Part shown: positions 1 to 7,726 of the stretch, piece by piece
Position numbering within the stretch: position 1 is the stretch's first letter
How the letters are laid out: every line of letters begins with the position of its first letter
Source: Bacillota bacterium
GTDB taxonomy: Bacteria; Bacillota; Clostridia; Acetivibrionales; DTU013
Direction: 5' to 3'
Length of the DNA: 28,722 bases
Assembly: GCA_023435925.1 (NCBI GenBank)
Contig: JAEZLF010000012.1
Coordinates: 1 to 28,722 of the forward strand
Notes under the pieces: model-generated
What the model was told of the DNA's origin: nothing
Database searches by the model: none
What the model saw: only the letters and a program-made list of their open reading frames with translations
Position numbers and translations under genes: made by a program

Positions 1-2
1 GT

Positions 3-512
3 AACATTCACTGCCTTACGATTATTGGTCAGATTGAGGGACATATTATCCTGCCGCCGCAAAATAAAACGACGAAATACGAACATGTGATACCGCAATT
101 GGTTGCCATTGAAGAGAATGTTGAAATTGATGGATTGCTGCTTATATTGAATACGGTGGGAGGGGATGTAGAGGCGGGGCTGGCCATAGCAGAAATGATC
201 GCCAGCATGTCAAAGCCCACCGTATCACTCGTACTTGGAGGCGGTCACAGCATTGGTGTTCCGATGGCAGTATCAACTAATTACTCCTATATTGCACCTT
301 CTGCTACCATGACCATTCATCCAATCCGTCTCAATGGCTTAATCATCGGTGTGCCTCAGACCTATGAATATTTTGACAAAATGCAGGAAAGAGTCGTTCG
401 CTTTGTTAGCAGTAATTCGTTGATTTCAAAAGATCATTTCAGAGAGCTGATGCTTAAGACAGGCGAATTGGCCAATGATGTAGGAACAGTGCTTTCGGTG
501 AAGAAGCGGTGA
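3..512 (+). CDS. tepA: ClpP-like serine protease, TepA/YmfB family (5' partial, 3' frameshifted)
   Basis: The reading frame is open from the window edge, so the true start lies upstream. The methionine-like codon at 87 is an internal GTG, because matching TepA sequence (the LPPQNKTTKYEH block) already precedes it. The ClpP/crotonase-fold core is recognisable: NTVGGDVEAG, the GGGHSIG block carrying the presumed catalytic serine, and MTIHP with the presumed catalytic histidine, then GVPQTYEYFDKMQERVV. The family is cytoplasmic; B. subtilis TepA was described as aiding protein translocation, and its role here is inferred. The frame ends at a TGA at 510-512 after an unconvincing VLSVKKR tail, while the expected FGEEAV continuation is encoded one frame back from 494. 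The following ylzJ and the nearby spoIIIE are its usual Firmicute neighbours. Family call firm; integrity uncertain. Confidence 0.85.
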   Translation, partial: NIHCLTIIGQIEGHIILPPQNKTTKYEHVIPQLVAIEENVEIDGLLLILNTVGGDVEAGLAIAEMIASMSKPTVSLVLGGGHSIGVPMAVSTNYSYIAPSATMTIHPIRLNGLIIGVPQTYEYFDKMQERVVRFVSSNSLISKDHFRELMLKTGELANDVGTVLSVKKR

Positions 513-649
513 AAAGTAAGCTGATTTGTGCTGTAGGTGGACTTTCGGATTCCTTGAATAAGCTTTATGAGCTGATTGCACAAAAAAGGGCACAAAACAG
601 CGCACAAAACAGCACATGTGCTTACAATCCGGGAGGTGATCTGCAGTGA
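494..649 (+). pseudogene. Displaced C-terminal segment of tepA (-1 frame)
   Basis: Reading from 494 in the frame one base back gives FGEEAVKSKLICAVGG and then SDSLNKLYELIAQKR, which is the normal C-terminal continuation of TepA proteins (gene-internal GKDA/GEEA motif followed by a VGG turn and a final helix). It stops at the TGA at 647-649, overlapping the ylzJ start. One missing T in the CTTTC run at 492-496 would explain the break. The last residues are stretched by a perfect 12-bp tandem duplication (590-601 and 602-613, unit GCACAAAACAGC). This may be a real truncation or a base-calling error; the sequence alone cannot separate them. Confidence 0.7.
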
Positions 650-891
650 TGCTTTATTCTATTATACCTGCAGAAATTGTTTTTCATGGTAGCACTTATA
701 TGGAAGAGCTGAAGTTTTTCGAAGCGGATTACAAGGGGGAGAGGATACAGGTTGCCCGGCTACCGGATAATCATTATCAAGTTGCAAGGGTTCTGAGTAC
801 AAACCCTGCTTCATTTCTGGATCCGGCACTACAGCCCGGAAATGTGGTTGATGTAATGAATTTGAAAATCATAGATGGATTCACCAAATGA
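646..891 (+). CDS. ylzJ: YlzJ-like protein
   Basis: A small protein of 80-81 residues with no membrane segment. It is recognised by the opening MLYSIIPAEIVFHG and by its place directly after tepA and ahead of spoIIIE, the order known in Bacillus and many Clostridia. No biochemical function is established for the family. A strong ribosome site (GGAGGTGAT, 632-640) serves either GTG at 646 or ATG at 649; the ATG spacing of about 8-10 bases suits it slightly better. The start overlaps the stop of the frame-corrected tepA, so the two genes were probably translationally coupled. Confidence 0.8.
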   Translation: MMLYSIIPAEIVFHGSTYMEELKFFEADYKGERIQVARLPDNHYQVARVLSTNPASFLDPALQPGNVVDVMNLKIIDGFTK

Positions 892-908
892 TGCATGTAA
901 GAACATTG

Positions 909-971
909 AAAAGGGACTGCCTTGATGGCGGTCCCTAAAAAGTGCAGTTCCCTTAAAATACAGTCCCTTTT
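909..971. terminator. Bidirectional terminator between ylzJ and the chemoreceptor gene
   Basis: AAAAGGGACTG at 909-919 is the exact reverse complement of CAGTCCCTTTT at 961-971. Inside lies a compact 9-bp stem, 913-921 with 927-935 (one G-T pair, loop TTGAT). Ends rich in A and T on both strands and its position between convergent genes fit a terminator used from both sides. Two partial copies of the GGGACTG/CAGTCCC motif give alternative pairings. Confidence 0.7.
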
Positions 972-988
972 AACAATACAAGCGTTCA

Positions 989-3124
989 TTAGTCCAGCTT
1001 AAACTTTGAAATAGAATGCTGAAGCTCCTTAGCCGATTCTTCCAGATCATCTGCATAATGTGAAAGCTCTTCAATGCTCGACAGCTGTTCCTGAGTCGAG
1101 GCGGTTACTTCTTCTGATGAGGCGGCGGTTTCTTCGGATACAGCCGATATATTCTGAATGGCATTAATAGCCTGGTCCTTGTTTTCTTCCATTTCCGTTA
1201 TTCTTGATATAATCTGCTCGACCTGTGCCGAAAGGGTCTCCATCGATATCATGATGTCTTTGAATATATTGATCGTATTGACAACAGCATCGTTTTGTGA
1301 CCTGAGAATCGATTCTGTTGTTTCAGCCTTTTGAACAGCTCTTGCAGTTTGATCCTGAGTACTTTTGATTATATCGGCTATTTCACGGGTTGCGTTCATG
1401 GACTGCTCGGCAAGCTTGCGCACTTCATCGGCAACCACAGCAAAGCCTTTACCCATTTCACCAGCACGTGCGGCTTCAATAGTGGCATTGAGAGCCAGTA
1501 AATTAGTCTGGTCGGCTATGCTGCTAATAACCTTTACAATCTTTCCAATAGACTTGGAGTGGACATTCAGCTCCTGTATATCAGCCATGATTTCTTTCGA
1601 TATTTCTGTCGTTTTGTTTGCCTTGGTATCTAGATCCTCAACGGAGGACAGACCGTCCTGAGTCATTCGCATGGTATCTTTTGTAAGATGGGCTATTGAT
1701 TTTGCATTGTCTGTAACATGATTAATTTTCTCTGCTAATAAACTGATTCTCTCAACACCCTGTTCTGCGTCCGCAGCCTGTGCCGAAGCACCCTGGGATA
1801 TCTCCTGAATCGCTCTGGAAATATCCTGAGATATTGCGGATACCTGTTGGGAGGTCTTTGCAACTGTCAGAGAAGATTTAGAAACGTTTTCGGAAACACC
1901 AAGTGTTTGTTCAATCAGACTTCGCATGCTGCCAATCATGGAATTGATACTCCTTGTAAGTGTGCCAAGCTCATCCTTCCTGCGTGAATGGAACGAAACG
2001 GAAAGATTGCCTGAAGCAGCTTCCCCGGATGCTGTAATGATTCTGTTAATGGTACGGCTCATGCTGTTCGCCATGAATATTCCGGTGCCGAACGCAATGA
2101 CGCCGGCTAATATAATGATTACTACTGTTGTCCATATTACTTGTTTTGCTGCTGCTGTGAGTTCACTTTGAGGTATGAAACCAATGAGTACATAACCGGT
2201 AGAGGATACCTTGCTGTATGTCATGAGGTATTTTGAACCCTCAAATGAGATCATTTCATTGCCTGTCGTATTCTCTGAGGCAATCAAATCCGTATAAAAT
2301 TTTTGTACGGTCAGCGTGCTTGTTGCACTTACATCGGTTCCGTTGGTGAAAACCCGCCCGTCAGGGCTTACTAAATGAATTTGCTGGTTATCAGCCAATC
2401 GAATACTTTCATTCAGGTTTGTAATGACTTCCGGTTTTAAATCGAAAACAAGCAAGCCAAGGTTTTCCATTTTTTTTGTGCTGCGGATTAATCGCATATA
2501 AGAGAGGGAATAGTTTGAGTCTGTAGTATTATTCAGTGCATCCAGATCTTTATGATAGCCGAACCAACCACCACCGTTTGAGGTGTTGAGAAGTTGGTTC
2601 ATCACAGAAGTGTCCTCCAGCTGGTTCAGCGTTACAGATGTCGAAAATGAGCTATAGGCAGGAGGGACGCCTTCCTTAAGTGGTAGTATCATTATGTTGT
2701 TGATATCAGGGCTGAAAGCAGAAATGGTCATCAAATAACTTTCGACTTTGAGTGAAAGCTCTTTTTTTTCAAAGATATCTTCTATAGTAGAATATGTTGA
2801 TAAATAGTTCTGAATGTCAGCATTTGAAAACATCTGACCTCCAAGATTGTCTACGGTTCTCAGGATGACCTCCAGGTATTTTCCGCTGGTATCCATTGCA
2901 GTTATGGAGGATTGACCAGCCAGACTTGATGCAGTTTTAGAAGTATTGGAGTATTCAATGATTCCCTGAAGGACAATCAGAAAAATAGGCACTGAAAATG
3001 CTAATATCAGCTTTGCACGGATGCTTTTTGTATTTGAGAAAAATGCAATCACCGGGCTTAAAAGTTTCATCACCTTAGATAAAATCGTAGAAATGAACTG
3101 TGCAAGCTTCGCTAATATTCTCAT
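989..3124 (-). CDS. Methyl-accepting chemotaxis protein with an extracellular Cache-type sensor
   Basis: A 711-residue transmembrane chemoreceptor. From the N terminus: an unusual amphipathic/hydrophobic lead of about 35 residues, a membrane segment near 37-57 (LILAFSVPIFLIVLQGI), an extracellular sensor of about 270 residues that looks like a double-Cache domain, a second membrane segment near 328-352 (VIWTTVVIIILAGVIAF), a HAMP linker, and a long signalling coiled coil. The conserved hairpin tip (DQTNLLALNATIEAARAGE, then GFAVVADEVRKLAEQS) lies near residues 535-575 and would bind CheA/CheW. The ligand cannot be read from sequence. No CheR-tethering pentapeptide is seen at the C terminus. 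Start ATG at 3122-3124 follows an AGAGGG ribosome site with 7-base spacing. No chemotaxis gene is nearby; it is a lone receptor facing away from spoIIIE and towards ylzJ. Confidence 0.95.
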   Translation of the reverse strand: MRILAKLAQFISTILSKVMKLLSPVIAFFSNTKSIRAKLILAFSVPIFLIVLQGIIEYSNTSKTASSLAGQSSITAMDTSGKYLEVILRTVDNLGGQMFSNADIQNYLSTYSTIEDIFEKKELSLKVESYLMTISAFSPDINNIMILPLKEGVPPAYSSFSTSVTLNQLEDTSVMNQLLNTSNGGGWFGYHKDLDALNNTTDSNYSLSYMRLIRSTKKMENLGLLVFDLKPEVITNLNESIRLADNQQIHLVSPDGRVFTNGTDVSATSTLTVQKFYTDLIASENTTGNEMISFEGSKYLMTYSKVSSTGYVLIGFIPQSELTAAAKQVIWTTVVIIILAGVIAFGTGIFMANSMSRTINRIITASGEAASGNLSVSFHSRRKDELGTLTRSINSMIGSMRSLIEQTLGVSENVSKSSLTVAKTSQQVSAISQDISRAIQEISQGASAQAADAEQGVERISLLAEKINHVTDNAKSIAHLTKDTMRMTQDGLSSVEDLDTKANKTTEISKEIMADIQELNVHSKSIGKIVKVISSIADQTNLLALNATIEAARAGEMGKGFAVVADEVRKLAEQSMNATREIADIIKSTQDQTARAVQKAETTESILRSQNDAVVNTINIFKDIMISMETLSAQVEQIISRITEMEENKDQAINAIQNISAVSEETAASSEEVTASTQEQLSSIEELSHYADDLEESAKELQHSISKFKLD

Positions 3125-3408
3125 AAGATACCCTCTTTCAATGCAATATTTAGATAAGAGACTACTAATAGTATTAATTAGACAAATAAGTACAAAATCC
3201 TCCTTTTTTAGTAATTATTATATGAGATCAAAATGCTAGAATACTTATGTGAGCTTTATGAGAAATACAGTATTATGTGTCGAAGGATAAGAATATTATT
3301 GAGCTGGCCGGAGATAGCGGCTCAGAAAGGCTCAAATAGATATAGAAAATGATGAGAAAATATGGTACATTAATAAGGTAGCTTGAACGAATATCCGGGG
3401 GTGAAGTT
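3125..3408. other. Divergent intergenic region, mcp / spoIIIE
   Basis: This AT-rich gap must hold the promoters of both divergent genes, but I find no clear -35/-10 pair for either. It contains a hairpin with 7-bp arms (TGAGCTG 3300-3306 with CGGCTCA 3318-3324) in the presumed spoIIIE leader, followed by a second GCTCAA at 3331-3336 that could compete for the same left arm. I see no sigma-D promoter or c-di-GMP riboswitch for the chemoreceptor. Confidence 0.4.
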
Positions 3409-5859
3409 TTGAGAAGAAAGAAAACACAAAAGAAAAAGTACAAGCTTAAGAAAAAAAGTAACAGCATTCATTTACAGGAAATACAGGGCATACTGTTTTT
3501 AGCTCTTGGCATTTTAATGATGCTGAGCTTTTACGTGAAGGATTCCATTGGCCTTTTTGGCACGTTCATCCGGGATGCTTCACTTGGCTTATTGGGTATT
3601 CCTGCGTTTCTGATTCCGCCTGTCATTATTCTCTATGCGGCCATTTTAATTTTTACGCGGGAAGGTATGGATCTGAAAAATAAGCCGCTCTATATCTTTC
3701 TGCTGTTTTTAATTATTTCGGCAATGATGCAGACGGGACATTACAGACCGGAGGATTATAACGGCTTGTCTCCTCTGGAGGCACTAAAGCAATTCTATTT
3801 GAATGGTGTGGCCTTTACGGGCGGAGGGGTGCTTGGCGGTGTGATTAGTCTGCCGTTTCTCATTACCTTCCGGGTTCTGGGGACGATCATTATTCTGACG
3901 GCTCTGGCATTGGTAGACATTATATTGCTGACCAATTCCTCCATCTCGGGGTTTGTAAAAAATATCCGTAGTCTGTTTTTCCCTGCAAGTAAGAGTAAAG
4001 CGAAACAAAAACCTAAAAGAAAGGCAGCTATTGATAACGAAGAAGACGACGATTACCAGCCGATTGTTGAAGGCGACGGAGATGAGTTGACACTACGCTT
4101 TGATAAAAAGCCCAAAGTCATTGATTTCAAAATTGAAAAATCAACCAGGGAATTAAAGGAGAAAGCAGGGACCAAGAGTAAGGCAAAGGTAAACGGACCT
4201 GCAAATGAATCAAAAAATGAACAGGTGCCCGGTTTGCTTCAACAGCTTGATAAGGCAGAGGAGGATGTACCCCTGGAGCTTGTGATAGGGGATTTGAAGA
4301 AGAAGGAGAAACCGCCGGCTGTCAGGGAAAGCACAGCGGTACAGAATACAAAGCCCGGATTGCCGGATAGTACAGCAAGCGAAATAGAAGGTCACTTAAA
4401 GAATGATGTCAGGATACAATATGTTTATCCTCCATATGATCTGCTGATTGAAGATCCCGATTTGGGCGGTAACTCCAAAAATTATCGGAATCAGGTGCTG
4501 GAAGGCGCCAAGAAGCTGGAAGAGACCCTTAACAGCTTTGGCGTATCTGCCAAGGTCATTAATGTGACGAGGGGGCCGACGGTAACAAGGTACGAGCTGC
4601 AGCCAAGTGCCGGTGTCAAGGTAAGCCGGATTGTCAATCTTTCCGATGATATTGCACTGAATCTGGCAGCACCCGGCATCAGGCTGGAAGCGCCTATACC
4701 GGGTAAAGCGGCAATCGGTATAGAGGTACCCAATAAAGAAGTCAACATGGTGCGGGTAAGAGATGTCATAGAGTCCCAGGAGTTTGCACAGCATTCGTCA
4801 AAGCTTGCCTTTGCAGTGGGAAAGGATGTGTCGGGGGAGACGATTATTGCCGACATCGCCAAGATGCCTCATCTCCTGATCGCAGGCGCAACGGGCTCAG
4901 GAAAGAGTGTCTGTATTAACAGTTTGATCGTCAGCTTGCTTTATAAAGCAACTCCTGAGGAAGTAAAGCTGCTGATGATTGACCCCAAAGTTGTTGAACT
5001 CGGTGTTTATAACGGTATCCCACATTTGCTGATACCTGTCGTAACGGAACCCAAAAAAGCCGCCGGCGCTTTAAACTGGGCCGTGCAAGAGATGGTGAAC
5101 CGGTATAAGCTCTTTGCGGACAAAGCCGTCAGAGATATAAAAGGATATAATGAGTTGATGAAAAATACGGGTGAGCAGCCGACGATGCCGCAAATTGTCA
5201 TTATTATAGATGAGCTTGCAGATTTGATGATGGTTGCGCCCAATGATGTTGAAGATGCCATATGTCGGCTGGCACAAATGGCAAGAGCTGCCGGTATGCA
5301 TCTTGTTATTGCTACTCAGAGACCATCGGTTGATGTTATTACAGGCGTAATAAAAGCAAATATCCCTTCGAGGATATCCTTTGCTGTTTCCTCCCAGATC
5401 GACTCCAGAACCATTCTCGACATGGCCGGGGCGGAGAAGCTTCTTGGCAGGGGAGATATGCTGCTTCACCCTGTAGGCAAATCCAAGCCGATCAGAGCCC
5501 AGGGTGCCAATATAACGGATGCTGAGGTAGAAAAGGTTGTAGAGTTTGTCAAGGCTCAGGGGAATGCTGCCTATGATGATAATCTGATCGAAGAGATCAA
5601 TAGCGAAAATAGCTCCTTTGAGAACGACGACAGTGACAGAGACGAACTGCTGCCCAAAGCAATCGAACTGGTTGTGGATGCGGGACAGGCTTCGGTTTCA
5701 TTGATACAGAGAAAGTTTAAGGTCGGCTATGCAAGAGCCGCAAGAATTGTGGATCAGATGGAGGAACGCGGGATTATCGGCGGCTTTGAAGGCAGCAAGC
5801 CGAGGCAGATACTTATTTCAAGACAACAGTGGCAGGAAATGCAAATGTCCGAAAAGTGA
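3409..5859 (+). CDS. spoIIIE: DNA translocase FtsK/SpoIIIE
   Basis: An 816-residue septal DNA pump that moves the chromosome through the closing division or sporulation septum. The very basic N terminus (RRKKTQKKKYKLKKK) is followed by four or five membrane segments within residues 24-180, a charged linker (about 190-330), and the RecA-like motor. The Walker A motif GATGSGKS lies near residue 492 and Walker B (IVIIIDELADLMM) near 600. The C-terminal winged-helix gamma domain (PKAIELVVDAGQASVS, then GYARAARIVDQMEERG) reads polar KOPS/SRS-type sequences. TTG at 3409 is chosen because the GGGGGTGA ribosome site ends 4-5 bases upstream and no better start lies near. The locus next to tepA/ylzJ is that of SpoIIIE rather than SftA. 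The downstream TPR gene follows after 47 bases with no terminator. Confidence 0.95.
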   Translation: MRRKKTQKKKYKLKKKSNSIHLQEIQGILFLALGILMMLSFYVKDSIGLFGTFIRDASLGLLGIPAFLIPPVIILYAAILIFTREGMDLKNKPLYIFLLFLIISAMMQTGHYRPEDYNGLSPLEALKQFYLNGVAFTGGGVLGGVISLPFLITFRVLGTIIILTALALVDIILLTNSSISGFVKNIRSLFFPASKSKAKQKPKRKAAIDNEEDDDYQPIVEGDGDELTLRFDKKPKVIDFKIEKSTRELKEKAGTKSKAKVNGPANESKNEQVPGLLQQLDKAEEDVPLELVIGDLKKKEKPPAVRESTAVQNTKPGLPDSTASEIEGHLKNDVRIQYVYPPYDLLIEDPDLGGNSKNYRNQVLEGAKKLEETLNSFGVSAKVINVTRGPTVTRYELQPSAGVKVSRIVNLSDDIALNLAAPGIRLEAPIPGKAAIGIEVPNKEVNMVRVRDVIESQEFAQHSSKLAFAVGKDVSGETIIADIAKMPHLLIAGATGSGKSVCINSLIVSLLYKATPEEVKLLMIDPKVVELGVYNGIPHLLIPVVTEPKKAAGALNWAVQEMVNRYKLFADKAVRDIKGYNELMKNTGEQPTMPQIVIIIDELADLMMVAPNDVEDAICRLAQMARAAGMHLVIATQRPSVDVITGVIKANIPSRISFAVSSQIDSRTILDMAGAEKLLGRGDMLLHPVGKSKPIRAQGANITDAEVEKVVEFVKAQGNAAYDDNLIEEINSENSSFENDDSDRDELLPKAIELVVDAGQASVSLIQRKFKVGYARAARIVDQMEERGIIGGFEGSKPRQILISRQQWQEMQMSEK

Positions 5860-5877
5860 TTCTGAGAGAATAGAGGA

Positions 5878-5899
5878 AACACAGGGGGAACACAGGGGG
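5878..5899 (+). repeat. 11-bp tandem duplication carrying the ribosome binding site of the TPR gene
   Basis: The unit AACACAGGGGG occurs twice in perfect tandem (5878-5888 and 5889-5899). The second copy places its G-run seven bases before the ATG at 5907; the first is a spare G-run too far upstream to serve the same start. Confidence 0.75.
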
Positions 5900-5906
5900 A
5901 ATCGGC

Positions 5907-7640
5907 ATGTCAGTCGTGAATGGGTTTATTATTGCCTTCATGTTTTTTTTACTGGTATATATGTTTTACCGGCTGTTCGTTAAAAAGAACCTGCTTTTGC
6001 TGATTCCGATTTGTGCTCAAATATTCTCTCTGGCAATAGCAATACTGAGCTTTGTGAATAATGTGGAAGCATTGCAGGCTATACAGGCCGCCTATATATT
6101 GCTTGGCATACTGCCGGCCGTTATCTTTCTAATAACGGATTATGTAAGGATGATCGGGAAAGTAAAAAGCCAGGGCGTATTTGAAGGCCTCGTGGAACAG
6201 CCGGTGCTGCCGGATACGAACACGGCTTGGCTTCCGGCGGAAGGCATCAATAAGCTAGCCGGTGCAAAGCAACTATCCGACATCATGAAGAGCCTGAAAG
6301 ACCTACCGGATGATATGCAAAGAAATTTCAAGAAATGCCTGAGCAATGCTAATTTATTACTGGATGAAGAGAATTATACGGGGTCCTTTTATATTTACGA
6401 TACACTGTCAAAGACAGCAGACTGCTCATATATGCTCTATTATAATACTGCCGGTATCTGCTATTTGCAAAAAAGATATGACGAAGCATTAAAGGGGTAT
6501 AAGAGAGCCCTTGAAATATCCGGTCACACAGCAGCGGAACAGCAGGATATCTATTACAACATGGGAAATACGTATTATATGCTGGGACGGCCGGACAAAG
6601 CTGCAGGAAGCTTTGAAAAGGCAATAGAACTGAATCCTGGATATCTCGATGCCATTGAAAATCTTGCTTTTTCTTATGTTCAATTAGGGGATACGGATCA
6701 TGCAATTGAGCTTCTAAGAAATTGCGTTGTACAGGAAGGTAATGGCCGTACCCACTTTATTTCTGGAAAGCTTCTTCATGAAGCCGGAAGATATTTCGAT
6801 GCAGAGGAGGAGCTGCAGAAGTGTATCAAGGCACAGCCGGGCAGCATCGAGGCCAGGGAAGAATTGGGAAAAGTGTTGTTGAAGCAGAATAAGCAGGAGG
6901 ATGCGCTGAAGGCGTTTGATGATATTTTGAGGCTGGATGCAGGCAACTATTCTGCATGGTGTAATAAAGGCAAGACACTGAGTGTATTGAGCCGATGGAA
7001 GGAGGCTGCTTCTTGTTACAAGGAGGCAGTGAAAATCAAACCGGACTGCAGCACAAGCTATTACAACATGGCGGTTGCTTTGGATGAATGCGGCAACAGG
7101 AAAGCTGCTGTTGAAGCATATCATACCGCAATACGTCTATGTCCGGATCTGACGGAGGCCTATAATAATCTCGGCATCACTCTTTCGCTGATGGGTAGAT
7201 TTGAGGATGCGCTGGAAGTGTACCATGAAGGTATCAGCAGAAACCCGCAGGATTTCAGCCTGTTTTTCAATATGGGAATGAATCTATTTGAAACAGGCCG
7301 GTATATGGAGGCTGCAGCCGCTTATAGAAATGCGCTGGATATAAAGCCTGGGGAATTGGAGATATACTATTATCTTGGTGCTGCACTTACTGAAATGCGT
7401 TATTATAACGATGCTATAGATGCCTACCGGTCAGCACTGAAAATCAAGCCTTCAGACGGGGAACTGCATTACAATATTGCCGCAATCTATGCGATGCTCG
7501 GCCGGTATGATATTGCCGGGGAAAATCTGAAAAGAGCTATTGAACTCAATGAAGAGGTCCGCAGAGATGTAATAGAAAACAGGGCTTTTGACGGTATGCG
7601 CAGCAGAAATGACTATAGAGATATGATGAGTGCGGGGTAA
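5907..7640 (+). CDS. Membrane-anchored tetratricopeptide repeat protein
   Basis: 577 residues. Three hydrophobic segments in the first 80 residues (NGFIIAFMFFLLVYMFYRLF, LLLLIPICAQIFSLAIAILS, and AAYILLGILPAVIFLI) anchor a large soluble domain. From about residue 175 to 555 I count 11 consecutive 34-residue TPR units, with the usual W/Y-G-Y-A-P pattern (examples: YYNMGNTYYMLGRPDKAAGS, AYNNLGITLSLMGRFEDALE). TPR arrays bind protein partners; none is evident. It follows spoIIIE by 47 bases and is probably co-transcribed, so a role at the membrane in division or sporulation is possible but is inference only. ATG at 5907 is supported by the G-run 7 bases upstream. Confidence 0.9.
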   Translation: MSVVNGFIIAFMFFLLVYMFYRLFVKKNLLLLIPICAQIFSLAIAILSFVNNVEALQAIQAAYILLGILPAVIFLITDYVRMIGKVKSQGVFEGLVEQPVLPDTNTAWLPAEGINKLAGAKQLSDIMKSLKDLPDDMQRNFKKCLSNANLLLDEENYTGSFYIYDTLSKTADCSYMLYYNTAGICYLQKRYDEALKGYKRALEISGHTAAEQQDIYYNMGNTYYMLGRPDKAAGSFEKAIELNPGYLDAIENLAFSYVQLGDTDHAIELLRNCVVQEGNGRTHFISGKLLHEAGRYFDAEEELQKCIKAQPGSIEAREELGKVLLKQNKQEDALKAFDDILRLDAGNYSAWCNKGKTLSVLSRWKEAASCYKEAVKIKPDCSTSYYNMAVALDECGNRKAAVEAYHTAIRLCPDLTEAYNNLGITLSLMGRFEDALEVYHEGISRNPQDFSLFFNMGMNLFETGRYMEAAAAYRNALDIKPGELEIYYYLGAALTEMRYYNDAIDAYRSALKIKPSDGELHYNIAAIYAMLGRYDIAGENLKRAIELNEEVRRDVIENRAFDGMRSRNDYRDMMSAG

Positions 7641-7673
7641 GTGATAAAAAAATGTATAGTCACTTCATATTTG

Positions 7674-7682
7674 TGCTAGAAT
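7674..7682 (+). promoter_or_regulatory. Possible extended -10 promoter for the YgiQ-family gene
   Basis: TGCTAGAAT fits the extended -10 form (TGn followed by TAGAAT at 7677-7682), 44 bases before the ATG at 7727. There is no good -35 at 17 bases (GTATAG). The gap holds no terminator for the preceding gene, so this may be an internal promoter. Confidence 0.3.
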
Positions 7683-7726
7683 GAATCAAGCAGGTTTTCA
7701 AAACAATAAGATTCGGAGAATACAAA

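Noticed and set aside
489..500. Programmed -1 ribosomal frameshifting in tepA
   Set aside because: The site reads G CTT TCG in frame and is not an X XXY YYZ slippery heptamer; I also see no strong hairpin just after it. A simple base loss or sequencing error is more likely.
3125..3260. c-di-GMP riboswitch or sigma-D promoter for the chemoreceptor
   Set aside because: Neither the riboswitch core motifs nor a TAAA...GCCGATAT-like pair can be found in the short leader.
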